The notes beneath the pieces were generated by a model. The model was not told where the DNA came from. It saw only the letters and a program-made list of their open reading frames with translations, and did not search any database. Shown here one piece after another: positions 17,753-27,506 of a stretch of 64,000 nt of DNA. This DNA comes from Pluralibacter gergoviae ATCC 33028 = NBRC 105706 (lineage in GTDB: Bacteria; Pseudomonadota; Gammaproteobacteria; Enterobacterales; Enterobacteriaceae): assembly GCF_001598855.1 (NCBI RefSeq), contig NZ_BCZS01000021.1, positions 1 to 64,000 on the forward strand, given 5' to 3'. Numbering within the stretch: position 1 is the first letter of the stretch; each line of letters opens with the position of its first letter. A program made the position numbers and the translations under genes.

Positions 17753-18499
17753 ATGTTAAGTATTAAAGATTTACAGGTTGAAGTTGAAGACAAGGCGATC
17801 CTGCGCGGACTCAACCTCGAAGTACGCCCCGGCGAAGTGCACGCGATCATGGGCCCCAACGGCTCCGGCAAAAGTACGCTGTCGGCGACCCTCGCCGGGC
17901 GCGAAGATTACGAAGTCACCGGCGGCAGCGTGCGGTTTAAGGACAAAGATCTGCTGGAACTTTCCCCGGAAGACCGGGCCGGCGAAGGCATCTTTATGGC
18001 CTTCCAGTATCCGGTTGAGATCCCCGGCGTCAGCAACCAGTTCTTCCTGCAGACCGCGCTGAACGCGGTGCGCAGCTACCGCGGCGAAGAGGCGCTGGAC
18101 CGCTTCGATTTTCAGGATCTGATGGAAGAGAAAATCAAGCTGCTGAAGATGCCGGAAGACCTGCTCACCCGTTCGGTGAACGTCGGCTTTTCCGGCGGCG
18201 AGAAGAAGCGTAACGACATCCTGCAGATGGCGGTGCTGGAGCCGGATCTGTGCATTCTGGACGAAACGGACTCCGGGCTGGACATCGACGCCCTGAAGAT
18301 TGTCTCTGAGGGCGTCAACTCCCTGCGCGACGGCAAGCGCTCGTTTATCATCGTCACCCACTACCAGCGCATTCTCGACTACATCAAGCCGGACTATGTC
18401 CACGTTCTGTATCAGGGCCGCATCGTGAAGTCGGGCGATTTCACGCTGGTCAAACAGCTGGAGGAGCAGGGCTATGGCTGGCTTACCGAACAGCAGTAA
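17753..18499 (+). CDS. sufC: Suf complex ATPase SufC
   Basis: A 248-residue ABC-type ATPase that drives SufBD conformational change; not a transporter. Walker A GPNGSGKST near residue 38, signature FSGGEKKRN (typical for SufC), Walker B CILDETDSGLD, and H-loop IVTHYQR. It overlaps the start of sufD by 26 bases. Confidence 0.97.
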   Translation: MLSIKDLQVEVEDKAILRGLNLEVRPGEVHAIMGPNGSGKSTLSATLAGREDYEVTGGSVRFKDKDLLELSPEDRAGEGIFMAFQYPVEIPGVSNQFFLQTALNAVRSYRGEEALDRFDFQDLMEEKIKLLKMPEDLLTRSVNVGFSGGEKKRNDILQMAVLEPDLCILDETDSGLDIDALKIVSEGVNSLRDGKRSFIIVTHYQRILDYIKPDYVHVLYQGRIVKSGDFTLVKQLEEQGYGWLTEQQ

Positions 18500-19745
18500 C
18501 GCGCTCAGGCAGTGGCACCACCTGTTTGAGGCGCAGGGCGCGTCCCGCACCCCGCAGGCTGAGCAGCATCTGCAGCAGGTGCTGCGCCTCGGCCTGCCGA
18601 CCCGCAAGCACGAAGAGTGGAAATATACCCCGCTGGAGGGGCTGACTTCGGGCCAGTTCGTCAGCGTACAGGACGACATCGACGCCGCCCGCCGCGATGC
18701 GCTGGCGCTGCCGGTTGATGCCCTGCGGCTGGTGTTCGTCAACGGCGTCTATAGCCCGGCGCTCAGCGACGAAACCTGCGACAGCGGTTTTACTATCGCC
18801 GTCGACAATGCCCGCGAAACGCTGCCGGCGCCGGTGCAGCCGGAGGTGTTTCTCCACCTGACCGAGAGCCTGTCGCAAACCGTGACCCGCATTGCGGTTG
18901 CGCGCAATCAGCGCCCGGCGAAGCCCCTGCTGCTGCTGCACATTACCCAGGGCGGCGGCGATGAGGCGATCAACACCGCCCATTATCGCCACCACCTTAC
19001 CCTCGCCGAGGGCGCCGAGGCCACGGTAATTGAACACTACGTCAGCCTCAACGAGGGCCGCCACTTCACCGGCGCGCGCCTGACCGCCGAAGTGGCGGAT
19101 AACGCCCGTCTGCACCACATCAAGCTGGCGTTTGAGAACCCCCACGGTTACCACTTTGCCCACAACGACATCCGCCTGGGGCAGGACGCCGGGGCTGACA
19201 GCCACAGCTTCCTGCTCGGCGCCGCCGTGTCGCGCCACAATACCAGCATCCGGCTGGACGGCGAGAACAGCAACCTCGCCATCAACAGCCTGGTGATGCC
19301 CGTGGACAAAGAGGTGTGCGACACCCGCACCTGGCTTGAGCACAATAAGGGCTACTGCAACAGCCGCCAGCTGCACAAGACCATCGTCAATGACAAAGGG
19401 CGGGCGGTGTTTAACGGCCTGATCAACGTCGCGCAGCACGCCATCAAGACCGACGGCCAGATGACCAACAATAACCTGCTGCTCGGCAAGCTCTCTGAAG
19501 TGGACACTAAGCCGCAGCTCGAGATCTACGCCGATGACGTGAAGTGCAGCCACGGGGCGACCATTGGCCGCATCGACGACGAGCAGCTGTTCTACCTGCG
19601 CTCGCGCGGTATCAGTGAGCAGGCGGCCCAGCAGATGATCATTTACGCCTTCGCCGCAGAGCTGACGGAAGCGATTAGCGATGAAACCATCAGAGAGCAG
19701 ATCCTGGCCCGCATCGGCCAGCGGCTGCCGGGAGGCCGGGTATGA
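18474..19745 (+). CDS. sufD: Suf scaffold subunit SufD
   Basis: A 423-residue partner of SufB and SufC (SUF-FeS core family) required for iron entry to the complex. The C-terminal region contains [11 protein letters not shown] and [16 protein letters not shown], parallel to SufB. It starts within sufC (26-base overlap) and its stop overlaps sufS as ATGA, so expression is tightly coupled. Confidence 0.96.
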   Translation: MAGLPNSSNALRQWHHLFEAQGASRTPQAEQHLQQVLRLGLPTRKHEEWKYTPLEGLTSGQFVSVQDDIDAARRDALALPVDALRLVFVNGVYSPALSDETCDSGFTIAVDNARETLPAPVQPEVFLHLTESLSQTVTRIAVARNQRPAKPLLLLHITQGGGDEAINTAHYRHHLTLAEGAEATVIEHYVSLNEGRHFTGARLTAEVADNARLHHIKLAFENPHGYHFAHNDIRLGQDAGADSHSFLLGAAVSRHNTSIRLDGENSNLAINSLVMPVDKEVCDTRTWLEHNKGYCNSRQLHKTIVNDKGRAVFNGLINVAQHAIKTDGQMTNNNLLLGKLSEVDTKPQLEIYADDVKCSHGATIGRIDDEQLFYLRSRGISEQAAQQMIIYAFAAELTEAISDETIREQILARIGQRLPGGRV

Positions 19746-20962
19746 CTTTTTCCGTCGACCAGGTGCGCGCCCAGTTTCCGATCCTTGCCCGGGAGGTCAA
19801 CGGCCAGCCGCTGGCTTACCTCGACAGCGCCGCCAGCGCCCAGCGCCCAAATGCGGTGATTGACGCCGAAGCGGAGTTCTACCGCCGCGGCTACGCCGCC
19901 GTGCACCGCGGGATCCATACCCTCAGCGCCGAGGCGACGTCGCAGATGGAGCAGGTGCGCGAGCAGGCGGCCGCTTTCATCAACGCGCGTTCGGCGGAAG
20001 AAATTGTCTTCACGCGCGGCACCACCGAGGCCATCAACCTGGTGGCCAACAGCTGGGGCAGCAGCAACGTCGGGCGCGGCGATAATATTATTGTCAGCCA
20101 GATGGAGCACCACGCCAACATTGTGCCGTGGCAGATGCTGTGCCAGCGCAGCGGCGCCGAGCTGCGGTTTATTCCCCTCAATCAGGACGGCACGCTTCAG
20201 CTTGAGGCGCTGCCGGGCCTGATTGATGACAACACCCGGCTGCTGGCGATAACCCAGGTCTCTAACGTACTGGGCACGGAAAATCCGGTCAAAGAGATGG
20301 CCGCGGTTGCCCACCGGCGCGGCGTTAAGGTGCTGGTGGACGGCGCCCAGGCAATCATGCACCACGCGGTGGATGTCCAGGATCTGGACTGCGATTTTTA
20401 CGCCTTCTCCGCCCACAAGCTGTACGGGCCGACCGGCATCGGCGTGCTGTACGCCAGAGCGGAGATCCTGCAGAAGATGCCGCCCTGGGAGGGCGGCGGG
20501 TCGATGATCGCCACCGTCAGCCTTACCGAAGGCACTACCTGGAACAAGGCGCCCTGGCGCTTTGAGGCGGGGACGCCCAACACCGGCGGCATTATCGGCT
20601 TCGGCGCGGCGCTCGGCTGGGTCAGCGAGCTGGGGCTTGACCAGATTGCCGCCTACGAGCAGCGCCTGATGGCGTATGCCCTGAGCGAGCTGGCCTCGGT
20701 GCCGGATCTGACGCTCTACGGTCCTGAAAACCGCAAAGGGGTGATTGCCTTTAATCTCGGCAAACATCACGCCTACGACGTCGGCAGCTTCCTCGACAAC
20801 TACGGCGTGGCGGTGCGCACCGGCCACCACTGCGCCATGCCGCTGATGGCCTTTTACGGCGTGCCCGCCATGTGCCGGGCGTCGCTGGTGGTTTACAACA
20901 CCCTTGAAGAGGTGGACCGGCTGGTGGCAGGATTGAAGCGAATACATCGCTTATTGGCTTGA
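19742..20962 (+). CDS. sufS: Cysteine desulfurase SufS
   Basis: A 406-residue PLP enzyme (group II desulfurase) that strips sulfur from cysteine for the Suf system. The PLP lysine is in [14 protein letters not shown] (near residue 226), the cofactor Asp/His in [10 protein letters not shown], and the catalytic Cys in the RTGHHCAMP loop near residue 364. It works with SufE, encoded 12 bases downstream. Confidence 0.97.
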   Translation: MTFSVDQVRAQFPILAREVNGQPLAYLDSAASAQRPNAVIDAEAEFYRRGYAAVHRGIHTLSAEATSQMEQVREQAAAFINARSAEEIVFTRGTTEAINLVANSWGSSNVGRGDNIIVSQMEHHANIVPWQMLCQRSGAELRFIPLNQDGTLQLEALPGLIDDNTRLLAITQVSNVLGTENPVKEMAAVAHRRGVKVLVDGAQAIMHHAVDVQDLDCDFYAFSAHKLYGPTGIGVLYARAEILQKMPPWEGGGSMIATVSLTEGTTWNKAPWRFEAGTPNTGGIIGFGAALGWVSELGLDQIAAYEQRLMAYALSELASVPDLTLYGPENRKGVIAFNLGKHHAYDVGSFLDNYGVAVRTGHHCAMPLMAFYGVPAMCRASLVVYNTLEEVDRLVAGLKRIHRLLA

Positions 20963-20974
20963 CTGGGAGACAAC

Positions 20975-21391
20975 ATGGCCGCACTGCCGGACAAAGAGAA
21001 ACTGCTGCGCAACTTCAGCCGCTGCGCAAACTGGGAAGAGAAGTACCTCTATATCATCGAACTCGGCCAGCGCCTTGCGCCGCTGCCGGACGAGGAGCAC
21101 AGCCCGCAAAACATTATCCAGGGCTGTCAGAGCCATGTATGGATAGTCATGGAGCGTACGCCGGACGGTCTGATGACCCTGCGCGGCGACAGCGATGCCG
21201 CCATCGTTAAGGGGCTTATCGCCGTGGTGTTCATTCTCTACGCGGACATGAGCGCCGCGGACATTGCCGAGTTCGACGTCCGCCCGTGGTTTGAAAAAAT
21301 GGCCCTCACGCAGCACCTCACGCCCTCGCGCTCGCAGGGGCTGGAAGCCATGATCCGCGCAATTCGCGCGCAGGCTCACACTTTTAGCTAA
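20975..21391 (+). CDS. sufE: Sulfur acceptor SufE
   Basis: A 138-residue protein that takes persulfide from SufS and passes it to SufB. The acceptor cysteine is in [11 protein letters not shown] near residue 51. Last gene of the suf operon; ldtE follows after 98 bases. Confidence 0.96.
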   Translation: MAALPDKEKLLRNFSRCANWEEKYLYIIELGQRLAPLPDEEHSPQNIIQGCQSHVWIVMERTPDGLMTLRGDSDAAIVKGLIAVVFILYADMSAADIAEFDVRPWFEKMALTQHLTPSRSQGLEAMIRAIRAQAHTFS

Positions 21392-21489
21392 ACTTGCAGC
21401 AGGAAGCAATTTTGTTACGCGAAGCGGGCGACCGCTTCGCAGGTTGTTTAGCACGCTGGCGTCAGTCAGTGAATAAAAGGGAATATCAC

Positions 21490-22485
21490 ATGAAACGCGC
21501 GTCTTTACTTTCAATGTTAGTCATTACGGCCCTCGGGGCTTCGCTCCCCGCCTGGGCGGTGGAGTACGTGCTGCCGGCTAACGGCGGTCGGCTGGTCGGG
21601 CAAAACCAGACCTATACCGTGCAGGAGGGCGACAGCAGCCTGCAGGCCATCGCCAGGCGCTTCGACACGGCGGCGATGCTAATCCTCGAGGCGAACAATA
21701 CCATCGCGCCTGTGCCCGCTCCGGGAACGCAGGTGACCATTCCGCTCCAGCTGCTGCTGCCCGACGCGCCGCGTGAGGGGATCGTGGTTAATCTGGCCGA
21801 ACTGCGGCTCTACTACTACCCGCCGGAGGGCGGCACGGTGCAGGTCTATCCGCTGGGCATCGGCCAGCAGGGGCTGGAGACGCCGGAGATGGTGACCCGC
21901 GTCGGACAGAAGATCCCTAACCCCACCTGGACGCCGCCGGCGGGCATCCGCCAGCGCTCGCTGGCTAAGGGCGTGACGCTGCCGGCGGTGGTCCCCGCCG
22001 GTCCGAACAACCCGCTGGGGCGCTTCGCGCTGCGTCTGGCCTACGGCAACGGCGAATACCTGATCCACGGCACTAACGCTCAGGCCAGCGTCGGCCTGCG
22101 GGTGAGCTCAGGCTGTATGCGGATGTTTGCCGACGATATCAAGGCGCTCTTCTCTCAGGTGCGCGTCGGTACGCCGGTGCGGGTTATCAATCAGCCGGTA
22201 AAATATGCCACTGAGCCTGACGGCAGGCGCTACGTGGAGGTGCATCGCCCGCTGTCGCAGAGCGAAGGGCAGAATACGCAGACCATGCGCTATACGCTGC
22301 CGGCAAACTTTACGCAGTTTACGAGCGATAAGGGAACGGATAAGGCGCTGGTGGATAAAGCAATGTATCGCCGCGCGGGCTATCCGATACTGGTGGCGGC
22401 TGGCGCAACGCCCGTCGCGCAGGGCGGCGCGGTACAGTCAGCGCAGAATGTCTCGCCGGCAGCGCAGACGACGGTGACGCAGTAA
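21490..22485 (+). CDS. ldtE: L,D-transpeptidase LdtE (YnhG)
   Basis: A 331-residue periplasmic enzyme that makes 3-3 (meso-DAP to meso-DAP) cross-links in peptidoglycan. The start [16 protein letters not shown] opens a clear signal peptide (cleavage after PAWA); the frame's earlier ATG lies 96 bases upstream and gives no secretion signal. A LysM domain ([17 protein letters not shown]) is followed by the YkuD catalytic domain with [10 protein letters not shown] and the active-site cysteine in SSGCMRMF. A Ser/Ala/Gln-rich tail ends the protein. It lies convergent with lpp, whose product related transpeptidases attach to the same DAP residues. Confidence 0.94.
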   Translation: MKRASLLSMLVITALGASLPAWAVEYVLPANGGRLVGQNQTYTVQEGDSSLQAIARRFDTAAMLILEANNTIAPVPAPGTQVTIPLQLLLPDAPREGIVVNLAELRLYYYPPEGGTVQVYPLGIGQQGLETPEMVTRVGQKIPNPTWTPPAGIRQRSLAKGVTLPAVVPAGPNNPLGRFALRLAYGNGEYLIHGTNAQASVGLRVSSGCMRMFADDIKALFSQVRVGTPVRVINQPVKYATEPDGRRYVEVHRPLSQSEGQNTQTMRYTLPANFTQFTSDKGTDKALVDKAMYRRAGYPILVAAGATPVAQGGAVQSAQNVSPAAQTTVTQ

Positions 22486-22510
22486 AAGCAGGGAAGGGAA
22501 ATAGCAGGCA

Positions 22511-22536
22511 AAAAAATGGCGCACACTGTGCGCCAT
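22511..22536 (-). terminator. lpp terminator (also usable by ldtE)
   Basis: ATGGCGCACA-C-TGTGCGCCAT, followed by a T-run on the lpp side (A-run 22511-22516 on this strand). A very strong hairpin. Confidence 0.92.
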
Positions 22537-22552
22537 TTCATTACAGGAACTC

Positions 22553-22801
<249 letters not shown>

Positions 22802-22833
22802 CTAGATTGAGTTAATCTCCATGTAGCGTTACA

Positions 22834-22858
22834 AGTATTACACAAACTTTTTTATGTT
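22834..22858 (-). promoter_or_regulatory. lpp promoter
   Basis: On the lpp strand AACATA (-35) and TAATACT (-10) with the leader GCTACATGGAGATTAACTC match the E. coli lpp promoter almost base for base. The following 22859-23040 stretch toward pykF is AT-rich with nothing recognised. Confidence 0.88.
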
Positions 22859-23040
22859 GAGAATATTTTTTTATTGGGAATGCACTTATTTTTGATCGTT
22901 CGCTCAAAGAAGCATCGAACCCGCACAGAAAGCTCAAAAAACTGATAGAAAACAGGCGATTTTCATCGGATTCATCTTAGATAACCTTCTCTTAAATAGT
23001 AAAATCCGATTTGCTTTTTTATTGGATCGGGCTAAAGCGT

Positions 23041-23067
23041 AAATAAAAAAGGCGCCGCAAGGGCGCC
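23041..23067 (-). terminator. pykF terminator
   Basis: On the pykF strand GGCGCC-CTTGC-GGCGCC followed by TTTTTTATTT. Confidence 0.88.
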
Positions 23068-23100
23068 TGTGAGATCTAATATTATATACGCTGTAAATTA

Positions 23101-24513
23101 TTACAGTACGTGTACCGAAGAGGTATTGGTGGTGCCGCTCGGGACCAGCGCCCCGGAAACCATGACCACGACATCGCCTTTCTGCGCCAGGCCGCTCTGC
23201 AGCGCCAGCTCTTTGCCGAGGCGATAGAAATCATCGGTAGAGGAGATCTCTTTCACCAGCTGCGCGACAACGCCTTTGCTGAGCACCAGCTGACGCGCGG
23301 TCAGTTCGTTGGTGGTCAGGGCGAGGATAGTGGCGTCCGGGAAGTATTTACGCACGGCGCGGGCAGATTTACCGCCCTGGGTAGCGACCACGATCAGCGG
23401 GGCTTCCAGCTTCTCAGCGGTCTCTACGGCACCGCGGCACACGGCTTCGGTGATGCGCAGTTTGCGGCCGTCGTGGTTGTAGTCCAGGCGGGAGGTCATC
23501 ACGCGATCGGTACGCTCGCAGATGGTCGCCATCACGGAAACGGCTTCCAGCGGGTATTTCCCTTTCGCAGATTCACCGGACAGCATCACCGCATCGGTAC
23601 CGTCGAGGATGGCGTTCGCCACGTCGCCGGCTTCAGCGCGGGTCGGGCGCGGGTTCTTGATCATGGAGTCCAGCATCTGGGTCGCGGTGATAACCACTTT
23701 GCGCGCGCGGATACATTTTTCGATGATCATTTTCTGGGCGAAGATAACCTCTTCCACCGGGATCTCAACGCCCATATCGCCGCGGGCAACCATGATGCCG
23801 TCGGACGCTTCGAGAATTTCGTCGAAGTTATCCAGGCCTTCCTGGTTTTCAATTTTGGAGATGATCTGAATGTTCTCGCCGCCGTTGGCCTTCAGGTGCT
23901 CGCGAATTTCCAGCACATCAGAGCGCTTACGGATGAAGGAGGCCGCCACAAAGTCAACGCCCTGTTCGCAGCCGAAGATCAGATCCTGTTTATCTTTCGC
24001 CGCCAGTGCCGGCAGGGCAATGGAGACGCCCGGCAGGTTAACGCCTTTGTTCTCGCCCAGGTCGCCGTTGTTCAGCACCTTACAGATGACCTTGTTACCT
24101 TCGATAGCGGTGACTTCCATGCCGATCAGGCCGTCGTCAACCAGCACGGTGTTGCCGACTTTCAGGTCGCTGGTGAAGCCTTCGTAGGTCACAGCAACGA
24201 TGTCGCTGTTACCGACCACGGATTTGTCGGTGGTGAAGGTGAAGGTCTGGCCCGCTTTCAGGGAGACGTCATTGCCGCCTTCCAGCTTGATGGTGCGGAT
24301 TTCCGGCCCTTTGGTATCCAGCAGGATAGCGGCTTTTTTACCGGTTTTGCTCATCACGTTGCGCAGGTTCTGAATGCGCTGGCCGTGTTCAGCGTAGTCA
24401 CCGTGGGAGAAGTTCAGACGCATTACGTTCATGCCGGCGTCCAGCATCTTCGACAGCATCTCTTCAGATTCGGTTTTCGGACCGATGGTGCAAACAATTT
24501 TGGTCTTTTTCAT
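23101..24513 (-). CDS. pykF: Pyruvate kinase I PykF
   Basis: A 470-residue glycolytic enzyme turning PEP and ADP into pyruvate and ATP; the fructose-1,6-bisphosphate-activated isozyme. It begins [18 protein letters not shown]; catalytic-site blocks are [32 protein letters not shown], and [12 protein letters not shown], with the C-terminal allosteric domain ending in TNTSSVHVL. Length equals E. coli PykF. A Cra operator lies upstream, opposite in effect to that of ppsA. Confidence 0.98.
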   Translation of the reverse strand: MKKTKIVCTIGPKTESEEMLSKMLDAGMNVMRLNFSHGDYAEHGQRIQNLRNVMSKTGKKAAILLDTKGPEIRTIKLEGGNDVSLKAGQTFTFTTDKSVVGNSDIVAVTYEGFTSDLKVGNTVLVDDGLIGMEVTAIEGNKVICKVLNNGDLGENKGVNLPGVSIALPALAAKDKQDLIFGCEQGVDFVAASFIRKRSDVLEIREHLKANGGENIQIISKIENQEGLDNFDEILEASDGIMVARGDMGVEIPVEEVIFAQKMIIEKCIRARKVVITATQMLDSMIKNPRPTRAEAGDVANAILDGTDAVMLSGESAKGKYPLEAVSVMATICERTDRVMTSRLDYNHDGRKLRITEAVCRGAVETAEKLEAPLIVVATQGGKSARAVRKYFPDATILALTTNELTARQLVLSKGVVAQLVKEISSTDDFYRLGKELALQSGLAQKGDVVVMVSGALVPSGTTNTSSVHVL

Positions 24514-24719
24514 GACAGTCTTAGTCTTTACGTTGAGAATGATTGGAGAATTTGAGTCCGCGGCGGTTGGGCCGCGACGGTTAAAGTTGTCTTACGAGAG
24601 TTGCGATGCCACGAGATAAGGATAGGTGACATCAAAAAAGCGTGCAGAGGAAAGTAAGCCAGGGGATCAGCTATGTAGTCTGGATGATTTATTGAGCAAC
24701 TTTGTATGAAGTCCAATGA

Positions 24720-24735
24720 GCTGAAACCATTCAAG
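24720..24735 (-). promoter_or_regulatory. Cra (FruR) operator of pykF
   Basis: GCTGAAACCATTCAAG is one base from the Cra consensus GCTGAAACGATTCAAG. It is about 210 bases upstream of pykF, where Cra represses in E. coli. The rest of the 24514-24932 gap contains the pykF leader and the fumD promoter; no -10/-35 pair was assigned. Confidence 0.82.
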
Positions 24736-24932
24736 AAAGAACCGGCGCGTATTATACGAGTTTAGCCGCCAAAAAGAAAATAAAAACACTGTTTCAGAAG
24801 AGTGTCACAGAACTTAACATTATCCTTACCTAATGATTCTACGGCGGTAACAGTTTTGCGCGGTACCCTTTGCCCGGCGCCGCATCATTGGTAATAATAA
24901 TATGAATATTAACAGCTTAGCCGGAGTGTGCT

Positions 24933-25145
24933 ATGGGTAATATCAGCAAAGATGAAGCACTGTATCAGGAGATGTGCCGGGTAGTCGGCAAAGTGGTGCT
25001 GGAGATGCGCGACCTCGGGCAGGAGCCGAAACACATCGTTATTGCCGGCGTCGTGCGCACCGCGCTGGCGAATCAGAAAATGAAGCGTAGCGAAATAACC
25101 CGCGAGGCGATGGAGAAGGTGGTGACCGCCCTCAGCGGCCAGTAG
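24933..25145 (+). CDS. fumD: Fumarase D (FumD, YdhZ)
   Basis: A 70-residue protein. The stretch MCRVVGKVVLEMRDLGQEP and KHIVIAGVVRTALAN are the same as in E. coli YdhZ, which has been named fumarase D and converts fumarate and malate. ATG preceded by CCGGAG. Convergent with a TetR gene that ends five bases later. Confidence 0.93.
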   Translation: MGNISKDEALYQEMCRVVGKVVLEMRDLGQEPKHIVIAGVVRTALANQKMKRSEITREAMEKVVTALSGQ

Positions 25146-25149
25146 CGCC

Positions 25150-25788
25150 TCAGACACTCACAAAGCGTAGTACCGCTTTGACGGCAATGTCGCAGTTGCG
25201 CTGCACCACCTGAGGTTCATCAATGGCCGGCAGCGGGCCGTCGCCGAACAGGCTGTTAAAGCTGTAGTAATTCGACACCTGGTAAAAGCTGAAGCTGCTG
25301 ATCAGTCGATGCACGTCGCGGGCGTCGAGTCCGGCGGCGAAAATACCTTCCCGCTGGCCGCGCTGGAGAATATTTTCCAGAATCGACAGGGCGCTGCGGT
25401 TGAGCGGCTTAAGCTGCGCGGAAACGCTGAGCCACTTGCCGCGCTGCATGTTCTCCATGCAGATAACCCGCATATAATCGGCGTGGGTGGCGTGATAGAC
25501 CACGCTCCACTTCACCAACTGCACCAGCGCCTCCACCGGCGGCAGCTTCTCCAGTCCGAGACCCTGCTCGGTTTCGCGAATGCGGGTGTAGACGTGCTCG
25601 AGCACGGCCTGGTACAGGCTGTCCTTGGTTTTGAAGTAGTAGACCACCATGCGCTTGGTGGTCTGCGCTTCGCTGGCGATCTGCTCCATCCTCGCCCCGG
25701 CGAGGCCGTGTTCGGCAAAGATGGTCAGGGCGGCGGCAAATATCTTCTCTTTCAGGCTCTGGCCATCATCGTGGGTCGTTGCGGGCAT
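25150..25788 (-). CDS. TetR/AcrR-family regulator next to a dehydroshikimate dehydratase
   Basis: A 212-residue repressor. N-terminal TetR helix-turn-helix: FAEHGLAGARMEQIASEA then TTKRMVVYYFKTKDSLYQAV (residues about 20-65); the rest is an all-helical ligand domain. The second ATG (25788) is chosen since AGGAG lies five bases before it. It is divergent from the gene at 25908 across 119 bases holding a good palindrome, so it most likely controls that gene. The ligand is unknown; an aromatic acid (protocatechuate or dehydroshikimate) would fit the neighbour. Confidence 0.85.
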   Translation of the reverse strand: MPATTHDDGQSLKEKIFAAALTIFAEHGLAGARMEQIASEAQTTKRMVVYYFKTKDSLYQAVLEHVYTRIRETEQGLGLEKLPPVEALVQLVKWSVVYHATHADYMRVICMENMQRGKWLSVSAQLKPLNRSALSILENILQRGQREGIFAAGLDARDVHRLISSFSFYQVSNYYSFNSLFGDGPLPAIDEPQVVQRNCDIAVKAVLRFVSV

Positions 25789-25854
25789 AGCGGCTCCTGG
25801 CAAAAAGAAAAAAATACACGACCAGTGAACACCTTAGCAACCGGAGTGGCGAAA

Positions 25855-25872
25855 ATGAACCTTATGGTTCAT
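25855..25872. promoter_or_regulatory. Candidate operator of the TetR regulator
   Basis: ATGAACC-TTAT-GGTTCAT is a perfect 7+7 inverted repeat in the divergent intergenic region, 35 bases before the dehydratase start. Confidence 0.6.
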
Positions 25873-25907
25873 AGTCAATCCTTCAGTCACACTGACAAGG
25901 ACACACT

Positions 25908-26714
25908 ATGCTGCGCGCTATTGCGACTGTCTCACTCCCGGGCACGCTGCCGGAAAAGCTCCACGCGATCGCTGACGCCGGTTTCGGGCAGGTGGAAATT
26001 TTTGCCGACGATCTGCGCCACTATCCCGGCAGCGCGGCGGAGATCCGCCAGATGTGCGCCGACCTTGGGCTGCACATCGCCCTCTATCAGCCCTTTCGCG
26101 ACTTTGAGGGCGCCAGCCGGGCGCAGTTTCCCGGGCACCTTCAGCGCGCGCGCCAGGCGCTGGCGATAACCCGGCAGCTCGGCTGCGATAAGATGCTGCT
26201 GTGCAGCAGTACGGCGGCGGACAGCAGCCCGGATATCGACCTGCAGATAAGCGATCTTCGCGCCCTTGCTGCCCTTGCCGAAGAGGAGGGCGTCCAGATT
26301 GGCTACGAAGCGCTGGCCTGGGGCACGCGGGTTAACCGCTGGCGGCAGGCCTGGGAGCGGGTCAGGGCCGTGGACAGCCCGGCGCTGGGCATCGTGCTGG
26401 ACAGCTTTCACGTTCTCTCCCTGGGGGACGACCTGCGGGCGATTGGCGACGTACCGATCGAAAAAATCACCTTCGTCCAGCTGGCGGATGCGCCGCGTAA
26501 AGCGATGGATGTCCAGGCCTGGAGCCGCCATTATCGCTGCCTGCCGGGGAAGGGCGATCTGCCGGTTATCGAATTTACCCGCGCGCTGCTCGACCGCGGC
26601 TATCGCGGGCCGTGGTCGCTGGAGATTTTTAACGACCGCGGCGGCGTCAGCGCGGCGGACGCCTGGCGCTCCCTGGCGTGGCTAGAAGCGCAGGTTATGC
26701 GCCATCCGGGATAG
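25908..26714 (+). CDS. 3-dehydroshikimate dehydratase-like TIM-barrel enzyme
   Basis: A 268-residue AP-endonuclease-2-type TIM barrel. It resembles the N-terminal domain of QuiC-type enzymes, which dehydrate 3-dehydroshikimate to protocatechuate: RAIATVSLPGTLPEKLHAI, YQPFRDFEGASR, GYEALAWG, LDSFHVLSLGDD, and FVQLADAP. The four family metal-ligand positions appear as E134, D165, Q191 and E239. It lacks the HPPD-like C-terminal half of the fused QuiC proteins, so it is a stand-alone form like the bacterial AsbF or Klebsiella AroZ type. No quinate/shikimate permease or protocatechuate dioxygenase is nearby. The next gene follows on the same strand after 54 bases. Confidence 0.8.
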   Translation: MLRAIATVSLPGTLPEKLHAIADAGFGQVEIFADDLRHYPGSAAEIRQMCADLGLHIALYQPFRDFEGASRAQFPGHLQRARQALAITRQLGCDKMLLCSSTAADSSPDIDLQISDLRALAALAEEEGVQIGYEALAWGTRVNRWRQAWERVRAVDSPALGIVLDSFHVLSLGDDLRAIGDVPIEKITFVQLADAPRKAMDVQAWSRHYRCLPGKGDLPVIEFTRALLDRGYRGPWSLEIFNDRGGVSAADAWRSLAWLEAQVMRHPG

Positions 26715-26768
26715 GCGATGCCGGCGGGAAGGGATATGATTGGCCGCACATTCTGAAAGGAAATCGCC

Positions 26769-27506
26769 ATGTCTGTTCCTCTGCGCCTCTTTGCCGCCGG
26801 CAGCCTGAGGCCTGCTTTTACGCCGCTGTGCCGGGCGTTTACCGCTCAGAGCGGTATTGCCGTCAGCGCTGAATTCGGCCCGGCCGGGCTGCTGCGCGAA
26901 CGCATTGAGCGCGGCGAAGCCTGCAGCCTGTTCGCCTCCGCAAACGTCGCCCATCCGCAGGCGCTGCTGAGCGCCGGGCTTGCCGCCGGGACCCGAACCT
27001 TCGCCTTCAACCGGCTCAACCTTACCCTGCGCCGCGCGGCGTGCGGGGAGGACGCCGACTGGCTGGCGCTGCTGACCGACGCGTCGCTGCGCATCGGCAC
27101 CTCCACGCCGGGCTGCGATCCTTCGGGCGACTATACGCTGCAGCTGTTCGACAATATTGAGCGCCGCCATCCCGGCGTGGGTCGCGCCATTGCTGCGCGG
27201 GCGGTGCCGCTGGTCGGCGGTCGTGACACTGTCACTATTCCTCGGGGCGAACTCGCCAGCGCCTGGCTGCTGCGTGAGGGGCTGACCGATCTGTTTATCG
27301 GCTACGCCCACTACGCCACGCTGCTGCGGGACGAGGACGGCTGCCGCACCGTGGCGATCCCGGAACCCTTCTCTCCCCGCTGCGAATACCGGCTGGCGTG
27401 GCTGGATGACGCGCCGCAGACGGCGGCGCTGGCGGACTACATACTCAGCGCCCGGGGACGGTTGTTTCTGCAGCAGGCGGGCCTCTCAGCGCCGGAGGGT
27501 GAATAG
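26769..27506 (+). CDS. ModA-like oxyanion-binding protein without signal peptide
   Basis: A 245-residue protein of the molybdate-binding fold: it opens LRLFAAGSLRPAFTP (ModA has FAAASL), then SAEFGPAGLLRERIERGE and SLFASANVAHPQAL, matching the oxyanion pocket and hinge region. Unlike ModA or WtpA it starts directly at the first strand (MSVPLRLFA) with no signal peptide, and AAAGGAAATCGCC before the ATG makes this start convincing. It would thus stay in the cytoplasm. It probably shares a transcript with the dehydratase and its 3' end overlaps the opposite-strand ABC ATPase by 21 bases. Substrate not proven. Confidence 0.7.
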   Translation: MSVPLRLFAAGSLRPAFTPLCRAFTAQSGIAVSAEFGPAGLLRERIERGEACSLFASANVAHPQALLSAGLAAGTRTFAFNRLNLTLRRAACGEDADWLALLTDASLRIGTSTPGCDPSGDYTLQLFDNIERRHPGVGRAIAARAVPLVGGRDTVTIPRGELASAWLLREGLTDLFIGYAHYATLLRDEDGCRTVAIPEPFSPRCEYRLAWLDDAPQTAALADYILSARGRLFLQQAGLSAPEGE

